From positions 1-48,097 of the forward strand of contig CALAJY010000024.1 in the NCBI GenBank assembly GCA_937923265.1: a DNA stretch of 48,097 bases, written 5' to 3'. The notes beneath the pieces are model-generated. The model was not told the DNA's origin, did not search any database, and was given only the letters and a program-made list of their open reading frames with translations. The DNA comes from an uncultured Tissierellia bacterium. Lineage in GTDB: Bacteria > Bacillota > Clostridia > Tissierellales > Peptoniphilaceae. This document shows positions 8,049-17,125 of this stretch, piece by piece (positions within the stretch are counted from its first letter, which is position 1; every line of letters begins with the position of its first letter). The translations under genes and the position numbers were made by a program.

Positions 8049-8507
8049 ATGAGTAAAAAAATCGAAGAAAATTTATGGGAAGAATTTGCCCCGGTCGTTT
8101 CTGAGCTTGGCTATGACCTGGCGGATGTGGAATTTGTGAAAGAGGGAAGAGATTGGATTCTTCGCTTTTACATTGACGGGGAAAACGGGATCTCCGCGGA
8201 TGACTGTGAAACGGTGAGTCGGGTGCTCAGTCCCGCCTTGGATGAGTTGGACCCGATTGCCCAGAGCTATTTATTGGAGGTAAGCTCCCCGGATTTATCC
8301 CGTCCTCTGGAGAAAGACAGGGATTTCCAACGAAATCTGGGACGGGAATTGGAATTCTCTCTCTATCAAAAAGTGCAGGGGAAAAAGGATTTTTCCGGCA
8401 AGTTGCTGGATTGGAATGAGAAGGAACTTGTGGTTGCGGTAAACGGGGAAGAGCTGACGGTAGCGAGAAAGAATATCTCCCTCTGTCGTCAGAAGGTTAC
8501 GTTTTAG
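8049..8507 (+). CDS. rimP: Ribosome maturation factor RimP
   Basis: Assembly factor for the 30S subunit, 152 aa. Seen: the N-terminal alpha/beta domain with LGYDLADVEFVKEG, RFYIDGENGISADDCETVSR and LLEVSSPDLSRPL, the family signature, then an SH3-like C-terminal domain. ATG at 8049 is preferred because AGAGAGGG ends nine bases before it; GTG at 8043 is an alternative. The gene is first in the nusA operon, as in other Firmicutes, and ends 8 bp before nusA. Confidence 0.92.
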   Translation: MSKKIEENLWEEFAPVVSELGYDLADVEFVKEGRDWILRFYIDGENGISADDCETVSRVLSPALDELDPIAQSYLLEVSSPDLSRPLEKDRDFQRNLGRELEFSLYQKVQGKKDFSGKLLDWNEKELVVAVNGEELTVARKNISLCRQKVTF

Positions 8508-8515
8508 GAGGAATG

Positions 8516-9784
8516 ATGAATAAAGAATTGATTCGGGCCTTAGACGAATTAGAGGAGAGCAAGGGCATCTCGAAAGAGCAGATCCTGGATGCCTTGGAAA
8601 AGGCCATGGTCAAAAGCTACGAAAAGAATTTCAATGACCAGACAAATGTTGAGGTGCACATCGATAGCGAGACCGGAGATATGAAGATGTACTCTCTCCG
8701 AGAAGTCGTCAAGGAAGTGGAGGATCCCTTAAACCAAATTTCTTTAGAGGAAGCACGACTCAAGAGAAAGCGGATTGACCTGGGGGATGTTCTCAAGGTG
8801 GAAGTGAAACCCAAGAATTTCGGACGCGTCGCTGCGCAAACCGCACGAAACATCGTGATTCAACGCATTCACGACGCCGAGCGGGAAACGGTCTACCAGG
8901 AGTACATTGACCGCGTGAAGGAGATGATCACGGGGACGGTCCAGCGGATTGATTTCCACAATGTCTATATCAATCTGGGAAAAACCGAGGGGGTGATTCC
9001 TCCCAATGAGCAGATTCCGAATGAACACCTGGAGGTTGGACAACGTGTCAAACTCTATGTGGAAGATGTGAGAAATTCCAGCAAGGGACCGCAGATTCTG
9101 GTCTCTCGGGCCCACCACAATCTGGTCGTTCGCCTTTTTGAGCAGGAAGTGCCGGAGATCGCGGATGGGGTGGTTGAGATTTATTCCGTGGCTCGTGAAG
9201 CGGGAAGCCGAACCAAAATTGCTGTTTACAGCACAGACCCCAATGTGGATCCCATCGGTGCTTGTGTTGGATATAAGGGAACACGGGTAAATATCATCGT
9301 TGACGAACTCAACGGGGAGAAGATGGACATCATCATCTATAACGAAGATCCCAAGGTCTTTATCTCCAATGCCTTAAGCCCCGCACAGGTTATTAAAGTT
9401 CTGGCAAATCCCAACGAGAAGACGGCGGTGGTTGTCGTGGCGGATGACCAGCTGTCGCTGGCAATCGGAAAAGAGGGACAAAATGTTCGCTTGGCGGCGC
9501 GGTTAACGGGCTGGAAGATCGACATCAAGGGGGAGAGCCAGTATCTGGAAGATCCTGAAAAATACGATCAGATGGAGCAAGAGCTGCAAGAATCGGAAGA
9601 GACGGATGAAGTTGAGACTTCCGAGAACGACTTCGAGGAAGCCGAAGAGGAGAGCGTTGACGTGGAGGAAAAGAATCCGGCAGATTTGGATGCTACGGAA
9701 TCCATGGAGGAAGAAGCAACGGCGGAGCAAGAGGAATCCTCCGAACCTTTGGAAAGTCAGAATTCGGATCATGAAGAAGACTGA
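8516..9784 (+). CDS. nusA: Transcription termination/antitermination protein NusA
   Basis: RNA polymerase-binding factor that affects pausing, termination and antitermination. Seen: N-terminal domain (about 1-125, with ALEKAMVKSYEK), an S1 domain (about 130-200, GVIPPNEQIPNEHL), then KH1 and KH2 (ACVGYKGTRVNII; AIGKEGQNVRLAARLTGWKI). After about residue 345 there is an acidic tail of some 75 residues, very rich in Glu, without a recognisable domain. Two ATGs stand at 8513 and 8516; AGGAGG ends at 8511, so the second has the better spacing. The 3' end overlaps ylxR by 14 bp. Confidence 0.95.
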   Translation: MNKELIRALDELEESKGISKEQILDALEKAMVKSYEKNFNDQTNVEVHIDSETGDMKMYSLREVVKEVEDPLNQISLEEARLKRKRIDLGDVLKVEVKPKNFGRVAAQTARNIVIQRIHDAERETVYQEYIDRVKEMITGTVQRIDFHNVYINLGKTEGVIPPNEQIPNEHLEVGQRVKLYVEDVRNSSKGPQILVSRAHHNLVVRLFEQEVPEIADGVVEIYSVAREAGSRTKIAVYSTDPNVDPIGACVGYKGTRVNIIVDELNGEKMDIIIYNEDPKVFISNALSPAQVIKVLANPNEKTAVVVVADDQLSLAIGKEGQNVRLAARLTGWKIDIKGESQYLEDPEKYDQMEQELQESEETDEVETSENDFEEAEEESVDVEEKNPADLDATESMEEEATAEQEESSEPLESQNSDHEED

Positions 9785-10031
9785 GACCTTCAGAACCTGT
9801 ATTGTTTGCAGGGAGAAAAAAGATCGAAGAGAGATGATTCGCGTGGTCCGCTCTCCAGAGGGGAAAGTCTTTCTCGACCATTCGCAAAAGGCAAATGGAC
9901 GAGGGGCCTATCTCTGTCGGGATAAAAAGTGTATCGAAAATGCAAAAAAAAAGAACCGTTTGAAACAGGCGTTGAAGGTGAGCATTGACGAACAATTTTA
10001 TGAGGAGCTGTTCCATGATGTAGAAGAATAG
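9771..10031 (+). CDS. ylxR: YlxR family RNA-binding protein
   Basis: Small basic protein of 86 aa (DUF448) encoded between nusA and infB in many Firmicutes. Seen: RTCIVCREKKDRREMIRVV at the start and NGRGAYLC in the middle, both typical of the family. The reading frame stays open into nusA, but ATG at 9771 matches where the family begins, giving a 14-bp overlap with nusA. A ribosomal L7Ae-like gene (ylxQ), which often lies between ylxR and infB, is absent: infB begins 8 bases after the stop. Confidence 0.88.
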   Translation: MKKTETFRTCIVCREKKDRREMIRVVRSPEGKVFLDHSQKANGRGAYLCRDKKCIENAKKKNRLKQALKVSIDEQFYEELFHDVEE

Positions 10032-10039
10032 AGGTGTTT

Positions 10040-12355
10040 ATGAGAGTTTATGAATTGGCAAAAGAATTTCATTTAAGTACAAAGGCTTTTCGCAAGCTGT
10101 TAAAGGATCAATTTCAATTGGACTATAAGTCCCATATGTCGGCGATGGAAGAAGATGATGTGGCCCGGGTGCGCAAATATCTCAGCGAAAAATCGACGAA
10201 AGACCACAGCAAAAATCAGGGAGAGAGGAAGCAGGGACCGAAGCAGGACAAGCCTTCTGTGACAAAGTGCGACAAGAAGCCTGCTTCGAAGGATCCCAAG
10301 AAAGAGCATGCCTCCGCGCAAAAACCGGCTGCCGATAAAAAGTCCGACCAACAGGAAAAGCACAATGCGGTTAAGAAGTCGGAGAAAAAGCATCATCATG
10401 CGACGAAGCCCGGCGAAGAAGGGGAAGATCGTCCCAATGGTCGCCATCATAACGGGGGAGACAAAAAGAATCGTCGGTCTCAAAATCCAAAGAATTTCTC
10501 GGAAAAGGAGCAGGAATTCGACCGTCCAGTAAAAAATAAGAAAAAAGCGAAGAAGAAGGCGGTGAAAGAGGAGAGCCCGGTGGAGGATGATTTCGATCAG
10601 ATCATTGAAATTCCGAAAGAAATTACGGTTTCCGACTTTGCCAAAGAAATCCATAAAAACTCTATGGATGTGATCACGGAGCTGATAAAGCTGGGAGTTA
10701 TGGCCAGCCTCAATGAGTCCATCACGTTTGAGACGGCTGAGCAGGTTGCGGAGAAGTTCGGCATCCTCATTACCGAACCCGAAGAGACGGATACGGATGA
10801 GATTTTTGACCGCCTGGATTTTGAAGACAAGGAGGAAGATCTCAAATCACGTCCTCCCGTGATCACGGTGATGGGCCATGTTGACCATGGGAAGACCTCT
10901 CTTCTGGATTCCATCCGAAAAACTTCTGTCACCCGCGGCGAGGCGGGCGGAATTACCCAGCACATCGGTGCTTCCACCGTCATCCAAGATGGCAAACAGA
11001 TTACCTTTTTGGATACTCCGGGTCATGAGGCCTTCACGCAGATGAGAAGCCGGGGCGCCAAGACCACGGATATTGTCATCCTTGTCGTTGCCGCCGATGA
11101 TGGGGTGATGCCCCAGACCATTGAAGCGATTAACCATGCGAAGGCCGCCAAGGTGCCCATCGTGGTCGCCATCAATAAGATCGATAAGGAGGGGGCCGAT
11201 CCCAACCGGGTCATGCAGGAACTCACCGAGTACGATTTGATTCCTGAGGAATGGGGCGGAGACACCATTATGATCCCGGTGTCCGCGAAAAACGGTCAGG
11301 GAATTGATGACCTCTTGCAGATGGTGCTTATGGTTGCGGAAATGGAAGAACTCAAGGCGAATCCCAATCGGCCCGCCATCGGGGTTGTGATTGAATCCCA
11401 GCTGGAGAAGGGACGTGGAGCGACGGCCTCCATCCTCGTACAAAAGGGAACCTTAACCGACAAGGACTATGTGGTTTCCGGCCAGGTATCGGGACATATT
11501 CGAGCCATGTATGATGCACGAGGAAAGGTTACGCACAAAGCGGGACCCTCGGATCCCGTGAAGATCATCGGCTTATCGGACCTGCCGGAAGCCGGCGAGC
11601 ATATTTACGCGGTGGCGGATGAGAAGATTGCCCGTGAATTCGCGGAAAAGGCCCAAGAGCGCGCTCGGAAGGAAAAGCTGAATAAGACCACCCATGTATC
11701 CCTGGATGACCTGCACATGCAGATTTCCGAGGAGGGCTTAAAAGAGCTGAATATCATTGTCAAGACGGATGTGAAAGGCACGATTGATGCCCTGACGGGT
11801 TCGATTGAGAAACTCAGCAATGAGGAAGTGAAGGTCAACATCATTCATGGTGCCGTCGGTGGAATCAGTGAGTCCGACGTCATGCTCGCCGTCGCTTCCA
11901 ATGCCATCATCATCGGCTTCAATGTACGCCCCAACCAGGGGGCGATTGCCCAGGCAGCGCGGGAGGAGATTGATATCCGGACCTATCGGGTAATCTATGA
12001 TGCGATTGAGGATATTAAGAAGGCCATCATCGGTATGCTGAAGCCCACCTTACAGGAGGAAGTCCTGGGTCGGGCAGAAGTGAGGGACACCTTTAAAGTT
12101 CCCAACGCGGGAACCGTGGCAGGCATCTATGTCACCTCCGGTAAAATCGTGCGGAATGCCATGATTCGTCTTCTACGGAACAATATCGTCATCCATGAAG
12201 GAGTGATTTCCTCCCTCCGCCGGTTCAAAGATGATGTGAAAGAGATCGGCGTGCAATATGAGGGTGGTTTAGGAATCGAGAATTATAACGACATTAAAGT
12301 AGGCGATGAAATGGAATGCTACCATGAGATCGAGGTGAAGCCAAAGACTCTGTAG
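10040..12355 (+). CDS. infB: Translation initiation factor IF-2
   Basis: GTPase that brings fMet-tRNA to the 30S subunit and promotes subunit joining. From ATG 10040 it is 771 aa. Seen: an N-terminal IF2_N module (MRVYELAKEF), a long Lys/Glu-rich charged linker (about 50-185), a second IF2_N module, then the G domain with GHVDHGKT at 279-286, DTPGHEA from 325 and NKID from 379, followed by domains II, III and IV. A GTG six bases upstream is possible, but AGAGGTG fits ATG at 10040. Length is normal. Confidence 0.96.
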   Translation: MRVYELAKEFHLSTKAFRKLLKDQFQLDYKSHMSAMEEDDVARVRKYLSEKSTKDHSKNQGERKQGPKQDKPSVTKCDKKPASKDPKKEHASAQKPAADKKSDQQEKHNAVKKSEKKHHHATKPGEEGEDRPNGRHHNGGDKKNRRSQNPKNFSEKEQEFDRPVKNKKKAKKKAVKEESPVEDDFDQIIEIPKEITVSDFAKEIHKNSMDVITELIKLGVMASLNESITFETAEQVAEKFGILITEPEETDTDEIFDRLDFEDKEEDLKSRPPVITVMGHVDHGKTSLLDSIRKTSVTRGEAGGITQHIGASTVIQDGKQITFLDTPGHEAFTQMRSRGAKTTDIVILVVAADDGVMPQTIEAINHAKAAKVPIVVAINKIDKEGADPNRVMQELTEYDLIPEEWGGDTIMIPVSAKNGQGIDDLLQMVLMVAEMEELKANPNRPAIGVVIESQLEKGRGATASILVQKGTLTDKDYVVSGQVSGHIRAMYDARGKVTHKAGPSDPVKIIGLSDLPEAGEHIYAVADEKIAREFAEKAQERARKEKLNKTTHVSLDDLHMQISEEGLKELNIIVKTDVKGTIDALTGSIEKLSNEEVKVNIIHGAVGGISESDVMLAVASNAIIIGFNVRPNQGAIAQAAREEIDIRTYRVIYDAIEDIKKAIIGMLKPTLQEEVLGRAEVRDTFKVPNAGTVAGIYVTSGKIVRNAMIRLLRNNIVIHEGVISSLRRFKDDVKEIGVQYEGGLGIENYNDIKVGDEMECYHEIEVKPKTL

Positions 12356-12388
12356 TTCCGCCTTTTGTTCGATGTCGGAGGAGGAAAC

Positions 12389-12805
12389 ATGAACGATAAA
12401 AGAATGGGAAGAATTTCCCATGAGTTAATGAAGGTCCTTTCCCATGCAATCTCTTTCAAGCTGAAGGATCCCAAGGTCGCCCCCATTACGTCAGTGACGG
12501 GAGTGGAGATATCCAGCGACCTATCCTATGCGGATGTCTTTGTCTCCATATTGGGGGCAGATTGGGATAAATTGCAGACCTTAGAGGGCCTGGACAAGGC
12601 CCGGGGATTTTTGAAAAATGAAATTGCCCACGAAGTGAAGCTCCGCCAGATTCCGGAGCTTCGCTTTCATCTGGATGATTCGATTGAACACGGTATGTAT
12701 ATGGACTCCTTAATCGAGCAGACCCTGGCCCAGGATCGTGAGAGCCAAAAGGAGCGGGCCGATCGAGGCTTGGATGAAGAGCCCTGGGAAGAGAATGAGG
12801 ACTAG
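12389..12805 (+). CDS. rbfA: Ribosome-binding factor A
   Basis: Small KH-fold protein of 138 aa needed for late 30S maturation and 16S rRNA 5' processing. Seen: RMGRISHELMKVLSHAI at the start, the central DLSYADVFVSILG and the C-terminal IPELRFHLDDSIEHG, the hallmarks of RbfA. ATG at 12389 follows GGAGGAGGAAAC; an earlier in-frame start at 12365 has no ribosome site. It lies 33 bp after infB and one base before nrnA, so it is part of the nusA-infB operon. Confidence 0.93.
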   Translation: MNDKRMGRISHELMKVLSHAISFKLKDPKVAPITSVTGVEISSDLSYADVFVSILGADWDKLQTLEGLDKARGFLKNEIAHEVKLRQIPELRFHLDDSIEHGMYMDSLIEQTLAQDRESQKERADRGLDEEPWEENED

Positions 12806-12806
12806 G

Positions 12807-13781
12807 ATGCTGAAAAAGGATCAACTTACCGATCAGATTCACCGGTGGATGCGGGAGGCGAATCGAATCGCCATCTGTGGTCACCTAAATCCCGATGGCG
12901 ACTGTCTGGGATCTGTCACGGGTCTGGGGCGGGTGCTCATGGATCAGGGTCATGAGGTGACCTGCATTGCCTACCAGCCCCCCGACCACCTGTCTTATCT
13001 GCCGGATTTTTCCCTTCTTCAGGAAGCAAAAGAGGACGAGACCTACGATCTTTTTATCATGGTCGATGTGGGAGACCGCAAGCGCATTGGAGCAGGCGTT
13101 CACGCCCTGGACAATAGCAAACATTCCATCTGTATCGACCACCATCTGACCAATGATCATCCCTGTGAGAGAAATCTGGTGATTGCGGAGGCCTCTTCCA
13201 CCTGCCAGATTTTGTCGGAATTCCTGCAAGCCTATGGCGACCCGATATCAAAGAACGCCGCCACATCCCTTTACACCGGACTCATTACGGATACAAACCG
13301 CTTTCTCTACGACAGTTCGCGGAGGGAAGCCATGCGGGTTGGCGCCAGCCTTTTGGAAGCAGGAGCGGATGCCGACCTTGTCTATCTCCGGGAATACCAG
13401 AGCATTTCCCCGAAACTGTTCTCCTTTCAAGGACGAACGGTGGACCATGCAAAGTCCCTGCAGGACGGGAAGATCATGCTCGCTCGCGTGGACCAAAAAG
13501 ACTTGGATGCTTCGGGATTAACGATGAGCCAGGCAGAATCAAGCGTCGAGGTCTTGCGAGATCTGGCAGGCGTTGAGCTCGCTGTTCTCGTGAAAGAATT
13601 TGAACCCGGGCAACAGAAGCTGAGCTTTCGCTCCAAAGAATATTTTGACGTCGCAAGGCTTGCCCAATCGCTGGGCGGTGGCGGTCATCGTAAGGCGGCG
13701 GGAGCTACGGTTTCCGGAAGTATGGATGAAGTTTATGACAAAATGGAAAAGATTTTGTCGAACGTTGAGTTAGCGCGGTAA
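12807..13781 (+). CDS. nrnA: Bifunctional oligoribonuclease / pAp phosphatase NrnA (DHH family)
   Basis: DHH/DHHA1 phosphoesterase that degrades 2-5-mer RNAs and removes phosphate from pAp. Seen in 324 aa: GHLNPDGDCLGS (motif I), MVDVGD (motif II), CIDHHLTND (DHH motif), LITDTNRF, and the C-terminal DHHA1 GGGGHRKAAGATV. ATG at 12807 is chosen because GAGG precedes it by six bases; ATG at 12795 is the alternative. It works downstream of exonucleases such as PNPase, also encoded in this window, by finishing short RNA fragments. Confidence 0.92.
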   Translation: MLKKDQLTDQIHRWMREANRIAICGHLNPDGDCLGSVTGLGRVLMDQGHEVTCIAYQPPDHLSYLPDFSLLQEAKEDETYDLFIMVDVGDRKRIGAGVHALDNSKHSICIDHHLTNDHPCERNLVIAEASSTCQILSEFLQAYGDPISKNAATSLYTGLITDTNRFLYDSSRREAMRVGASLLEAGADADLVYLREYQSISPKLFSFQGRTVDHAKSLQDGKIMLARVDQKDLDASGLTMSQAESSVEVLRDLAGVELAVLVKEFEPGQQKLSFRSKEYFDVARLAQSLGGGGHRKAAGATVSGSMDEVYDKMEKILSNVELAR

Positions 13782-13790
13782 GGAGTATCC

Positions 13791-14765
13791 ATGCTCAATG
13801 GAATTCTGAATGTCAAAAAAGAAGCGGGAATGACCTCCCATGATGTGGTGGCAATCGTTCGACATCTCGCTCATCAGAAGCGTGTGGGCCATACCGGGAC
13901 CCTGGATCCCCTGGTGACCGGCGTTCTTCCGATCTGTTTGGGAAAAGCCACGCGTCTCAGTGAGCTGATCTCTTCGCAAGGAAAATGCTATGAGGGGGAG
14001 ATGACCCTGGGCTATGAGACCGATACCGGCGACCGAAGCGGGGAGGTGACTCGACGGGCGGCGGTCCCGCCCCTGAGGGAATCCCAAATAAGAGAGATTT
14101 TTTCACAATTCACCGGGTCCCTTCTTCAAACACCCCCCATGGTTTCTGCCGTAAAGGTGAAGGGAAAGCGGCTATATGCCTATGCACGAGAGGGCATCGA
14201 GATCGAGAGGAAGGCCAGGGAGATCACCATTCATTCCCTGGAACTCCTCGCCCGGTCAGGCAATAAAATTCGCTTTCGCTGCGCCTGTTCAAAGGGGACT
14301 TACATTCGCCAGCTGGTCATGGACATGGGCAAGGCCTTTCAAAGTGCGGCAACGATGACCGATCTGGTTCGCTTGCAAGTGGGGCCTTTTCACATCGAGG
14401 ATGCCATTTCCATCCTTACTCTCAAGAAGGGAACTTTTGAAGAGCTCACAAGCTTTCTTCTTCCCATGGATGTTCCCTGCCAAAACCTAGCGGCTCTCCG
14501 GGTCGGATCTCGGGAGGGTCACCTGCTCCGAAACGGTGTCACTCTTTATCCGCAGCAATGGAGAGAATTTGCAGGAGATGACCTGGAACCGACCATCCTC
14601 AGGGGAGATCTCCTTCGCGTTTATGATACGCTGGGATTTATCGGACTGGGAAAATATCTTGCGGAGGCAGATGGCTTTAAGATGGAGAAAGTGCTTACGG
14701 ATACGGAAGCCGGTTCCCTTTCAAAAGGGAAAGAAGGAGGAGAAGACACCAATGCAAAGAATTGA
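13791..14765 (+). CDS. truB: tRNA pseudouridine(55) synthase TruB
   Basis: Makes pseudouridine 55 in the T loop of tRNAs. Seen in 324 aa: GILNVKKEAGMTSHDVV, GHTGTLDPLVTGVLP with the catalytic Asp, KCYEGEMTLGYETDTGD, TPPMVSAVKVKGKRLYAYAREG and CSKGTYIRQL, followed by a C-terminal PUA-like part. The start follows AAGGAG and lies 9 bp after nrnA. The end overlaps ribF by 14 bp. This nrnA-truB-ribF order is standard. Confidence 0.95.
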   Translation: MLNGILNVKKEAGMTSHDVVAIVRHLAHQKRVGHTGTLDPLVTGVLPICLGKATRLSELISSQGKCYEGEMTLGYETDTGDRSGEVTRRAAVPPLRESQIREIFSQFTGSLLQTPPMVSAVKVKGKRLYAYAREGIEIERKAREITIHSLELLARSGNKIRFRCACSKGTYIRQLVMDMGKAFQSAATMTDLVRLQVGPFHIEDAISILTLKKGTFEELTSFLLPMDVPCQNLAALRVGSREGHLLRNGVTLYPQQWREFAGDDLEPTILRGDLLRVYDTLGFIGLGKYLAEADGFKMEKVLTDTEAGSLSKGKEGGEDTNAKN

Positions 14766-15756
14766 CTGTGACAGAAATTCCCTATCCTCTTCGCAAAGGC
14801 CTCTGGTCCTGGCCCTGGGTAACTTTGATGGTCTTCATCTGGGCCACCAGGCCTTGATTCGCGAGGCCATTCGCCTGGCACAGGAGCAAGGCATGGCGGC
14901 GGGAGTACTTCTTTTTAAAAATCACACGGACAGCGTCTTTACCGACGAGCCTCTTCCGCAACTGAGCTCTCTGGAGGATAAGGTAAGCCTCTTGTCACAA
15001 TTTGGCCTGGATGTGACGGTGGAGAAGACCTTCTGTCGGTCCTTCGGTTCGACACCGCCCAGGCAATTTATCGAGGATTTTCTGCTTCGAGAAGTGGGGG
15101 CCCGGGGAATCGTGGTGGGAAGGGATTACAGTTTTGGAGACCATGCCACCGGCCACGTGGAGGATCTGCGGCAAGCGGAAAGGGAAGGAAAATTATTTCT
15201 TTCCGTTGTCGAGGATATTCTGTTCCAAGGGGAGAGAATCAGCTCGAGTCGCATTCGGAATTTGCTGAGTCAGGGCAGGGTGGAGGAGAGTCGAGAGATG
15301 CTGGGCAGACCCTATCAAATTCGGGGAAGCATCGTCACGGGAGCGCAGCGAGGACGCACCTTAGGCTTTCCCACGGCGAACCTGGAGGTGAGCTTTCCTT
15401 ATGTGGTGCCGGCAAATGGGGTCTATTTAACCCGCCTCCATGTGGGAGCTTCCTCCTATTTGGGGATGACCAATATCGGAACCAATCCGACCTTCACCGA
15501 CGAGAAGCGGATCAAGATAGAAACGCACCTCTTCGATGTATCGAAGGATCTCTATGGGGAGCAGGTGGGGCTGGAGTTTTTGCGGTTTGAACGCCCGGAT
15601 CGCCGCTTTTCCACTGCGGCGGAACTGATTGCCAAGATGAAAGAGGACGATCGCCTTCTTCGTCGGTGGGGAACTGAGGAGGAGAAAGAGTCCGCGCAAG
15701 GTCCCGGAGGGCGGACCGGTCGACTTTTGAAAACGACCGTAGAAACTTTTTTATGA
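14752..15756 (+). CDS. ribF: Bifunctional riboflavin kinase / FAD synthetase RibF
   Basis: Makes FMN and then FAD from riboflavin. Seen in 334 aa: N-terminal nucleotidyltransferase domain with LGNFDGLHLGHQALI (HxGH-type site) and ISSSRIRNLL, and C-terminal flavokinase domain with GRTLGFPTANLE, NGVYLTRLHVG, GMTNIGTNPTF and HLFDVSKDLYG. The start at 14752 follows AAGGAGGAG at a good distance and is just where the family begins; the open frame further upstream is only truB read in another frame. Last gene of the nusA operon. Confidence 0.94.
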   Translation: MQRIDCDRNSLSSSQRPLVLALGNFDGLHLGHQALIREAIRLAQEQGMAAGVLLFKNHTDSVFTDEPLPQLSSLEDKVSLLSQFGLDVTVEKTFCRSFGSTPPRQFIEDFLLREVGARGIVVGRDYSFGDHATGHVEDLRQAEREGKLFLSVVEDILFQGERISSSRIRNLLSQGRVEESREMLGRPYQIRGSIVTGAQRGRTLGFPTANLEVSFPYVVPANGVYLTRLHVGASSYLGMTNIGTNPTFTDEKRIKIETHLFDVSKDLYGEQVGLEFLRFERPDRRFSTAAELIAKMKEDDRLLRRWGTEEEKESAQGPGGRTGRLLKTTVETFL

Positions 15757-15769
15757 TCCCGGGGAATAC

Positions 15770-15798
15770 TTGAAATCTCGCGATTCATCTGGTAAAAT
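15770..15798 (+). promoter_or_regulatory. Sigma-A-type promoter of rpsO
   Basis: TTGAAA at 15770-15775, 17-bp spacer, TAAAAT at 15793-15798. It lies 13 bp after the ribF stop and gives an mRNA leader of about 70 bases before rpsO. Confidence 0.75.
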
Positions 15799-15804
15799 AC
15801 TCAG

Positions 15805-15876
15805 GTACTCTTTCTGAATTTGCGGCACTCCAACCCTGATTCGGAAAGCAGCGAATATTATTAAAAGGAGAATAAC
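15805..15876 (+). promoter_or_regulatory. rpsO 5' leader, possible S15 autoregulatory structure
   Basis: The leader is about 70 nt. ATTTGC (15818-15823) can pair with GCGAAT (15851-15856), with one G-U pair, enclosing 27 nt and ending near the AAGGAG ribosome site. S15 represses its own mRNA through such leaders in several bacteria, but leader shapes differ between phyla and I cannot match this one to a known class by eye. Confidence 0.3.
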
Positions 15877-16143
15877 ATGTTAACAAAAGAACAAAAGAAT
15901 CAGATTGTCACGGAATTTGGTAAGGATGAAAAGGACACCGGATCTCCGGAGGTCCAGGTTGCGCTTCTTTCCCTTCGTATCGAAGAGCTCACGGCACATA
16001 TGAAGAGCCACAAGAAGGATCACCATTCTCGTCGCGGTATGTATAAGCTGATTGGTCAGCGCCGTGGTCTTTTGAACTACTTGAAGAGAAAAGATATTGA
16101 ACGCTATCGTTCTTTGATTGAACGTCTAAACTTGCGTGGTTAG
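15877..16143 (+). CDS. rpsO: 30S ribosomal protein S15
   Basis: 88-aa primary 16S rRNA-binding protein that organises the central domain of the 30S platform. Seen: EFGKDEKDTGSPEVQVALL, HMKSHKKDHHSRRGMYKLIG and RRGLLNYLKRKD, all conserved. AAAAGGAG lies eight bases before the ATG. It has its own promoter (15770-15798) and terminator (16149-16180), so it is a single-gene unit between the nusA operon and the lipid kinase gene. Confidence 0.98.
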   Translation: MLTKEQKNQIVTEFGKDEKDTGSPEVQVALLSLRIEELTAHMKSHKKDHHSRRGMYKLIGQRRGLLNYLKRKDIERYRSLIERLNLRG

Positions 16144-16148
16144 TTTTC

Positions 16149-16180
16149 AAAGAGAGGCACTTAGGTGCTTCTCTTTTTTT
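16149..16180 (+). terminator. Intrinsic terminator after rpsO
   Basis: AAAGAGAGGCAC (16149-16160) and GTGCTTCTCTTT (16165-16176) pair around TTAG with one G-U pair, followed by an unbroken T run to 16180. It begins six bases after the rpsO stop. Confidence 0.88.
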
Positions 16181-16200
16181 ATGGAGAGAAAGGATCGGGA

Positions 16201-17100
16201 ATGCAAAAAGCTCTCATTATTTTCAACCCGGTTTCCGGTAAAGAGGAGTCGGGGAATCCGCTTCCAAAACTCATTAATCAAATGGTAAAAGACGGCTATC
16301 GCGTGGAGGTCCATGCCACCCAAAAACAGGGGGATGCCACAGAGACCTGTGCCGATCGAGGCAGGGAAATGGATCTGCTTGTGGCCTTGGGAGGGGATGG
16401 GACCCTCAGTGAGGTTTGCGGCGGCCTTCTCCGGATTGCGCCCGACCGTCGACCGGAGCTCGGCTATCTGCCTACGGGTTCCACAAACGACTTTGCAAAT
16501 GGGATTGGCCTATCGGATCATACCCTGGATGAGCAGATCCTCATTGCCTCCCATGGACAGGCCCAGGATATTGATATGGGCCTCTTAAATGACCGATCTT
16601 TCATTTATGTGGCGGGCTTTGGCGTATTTACCTCGGTAAGCTTTCGGACCTCCCAGGAGGACAAAAATGTGTTTGGAAAATTTGCCTACTTCCGAGAGGG
16701 AATGAAGGACCTTGGGAAGATGCAGGGCAAGCGAATTCGGATCCAATACGATGGGGGTCGTCTGGAAGGGACCTATCTGCTCGGATTGATTTCGAATTCG
16801 GAAAGCGTTGCGGGACTGAAACAACTCACCCAAAAAACCCATTACAGCGATGGAAAATTTGAAGTCCTTCTTGTGGATGATGAGGATGGCGCTTTGGGTA
16901 CCCTGTCGACCTTCAAGGATATCCTCATCGGAAACCAGAAAAACGAACACATGCACCGCTTTCGTGCCTCGCAGCTACTTATTGAAAGTGAGGAAGAGCT
17001 GAGCTATACGCTGGACGGGGAAGATGGGGGAAGCTATCACAAGGTAGCCATTAAAGTAGTGGAAAAAGCTATAAAGATTCGCCTAGATTATCGCCGATAG
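16201..17100 (+). CDS. Diacylglycerol kinase family lipid kinase (DgkB/YegS-like)
   Basis: Soluble lipid kinase of 299 aa, of the family that phosphorylates diacylglycerol back to phosphatidic acid. Seen: IIFNPVSGKEE at the start, the nucleotide-binding ALGGDGTLSEV (about residues 65-75) and YLPTGSTNDFANG, all typical of the DAGK catalytic domain; the C-terminal half is a beta-rich domain with LTQKTHYSDGKFEV and LDGEDGG. ATG at 16201 follows GAGAAAGGA; an in-frame upstream start would lie in the rpsO terminator. In Gram-positives DgkB recycles diacylglycerol left from lipoteichoic acid synthesis; whether this copy does so or acts on another lipid cannot be seen. Confidence 0.85.
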   Translation: MQKALIIFNPVSGKEESGNPLPKLINQMVKDGYRVEVHATQKQGDATETCADRGREMDLLVALGGDGTLSEVCGGLLRIAPDRRPELGYLPTGSTNDFANGIGLSDHTLDEQILIASHGQAQDIDMGLLNDRSFIYVAGFGVFTSVSFRTSQEDKNVFGKFAYFREGMKDLGKMQGKRIRIQYDGGRLEGTYLLGLISNSESVAGLKQLTQKTHYSDGKFEVLLVDDEDGALGTLSTFKDILIGNQKNEHMHRFRASQLLIESEEELSYTLDGEDGGSYHKVAIKVVEKAIKIRLDYRR

Positions 17101-17125
17101 CGGTGCAGGACGAAGCTGAATAAGA

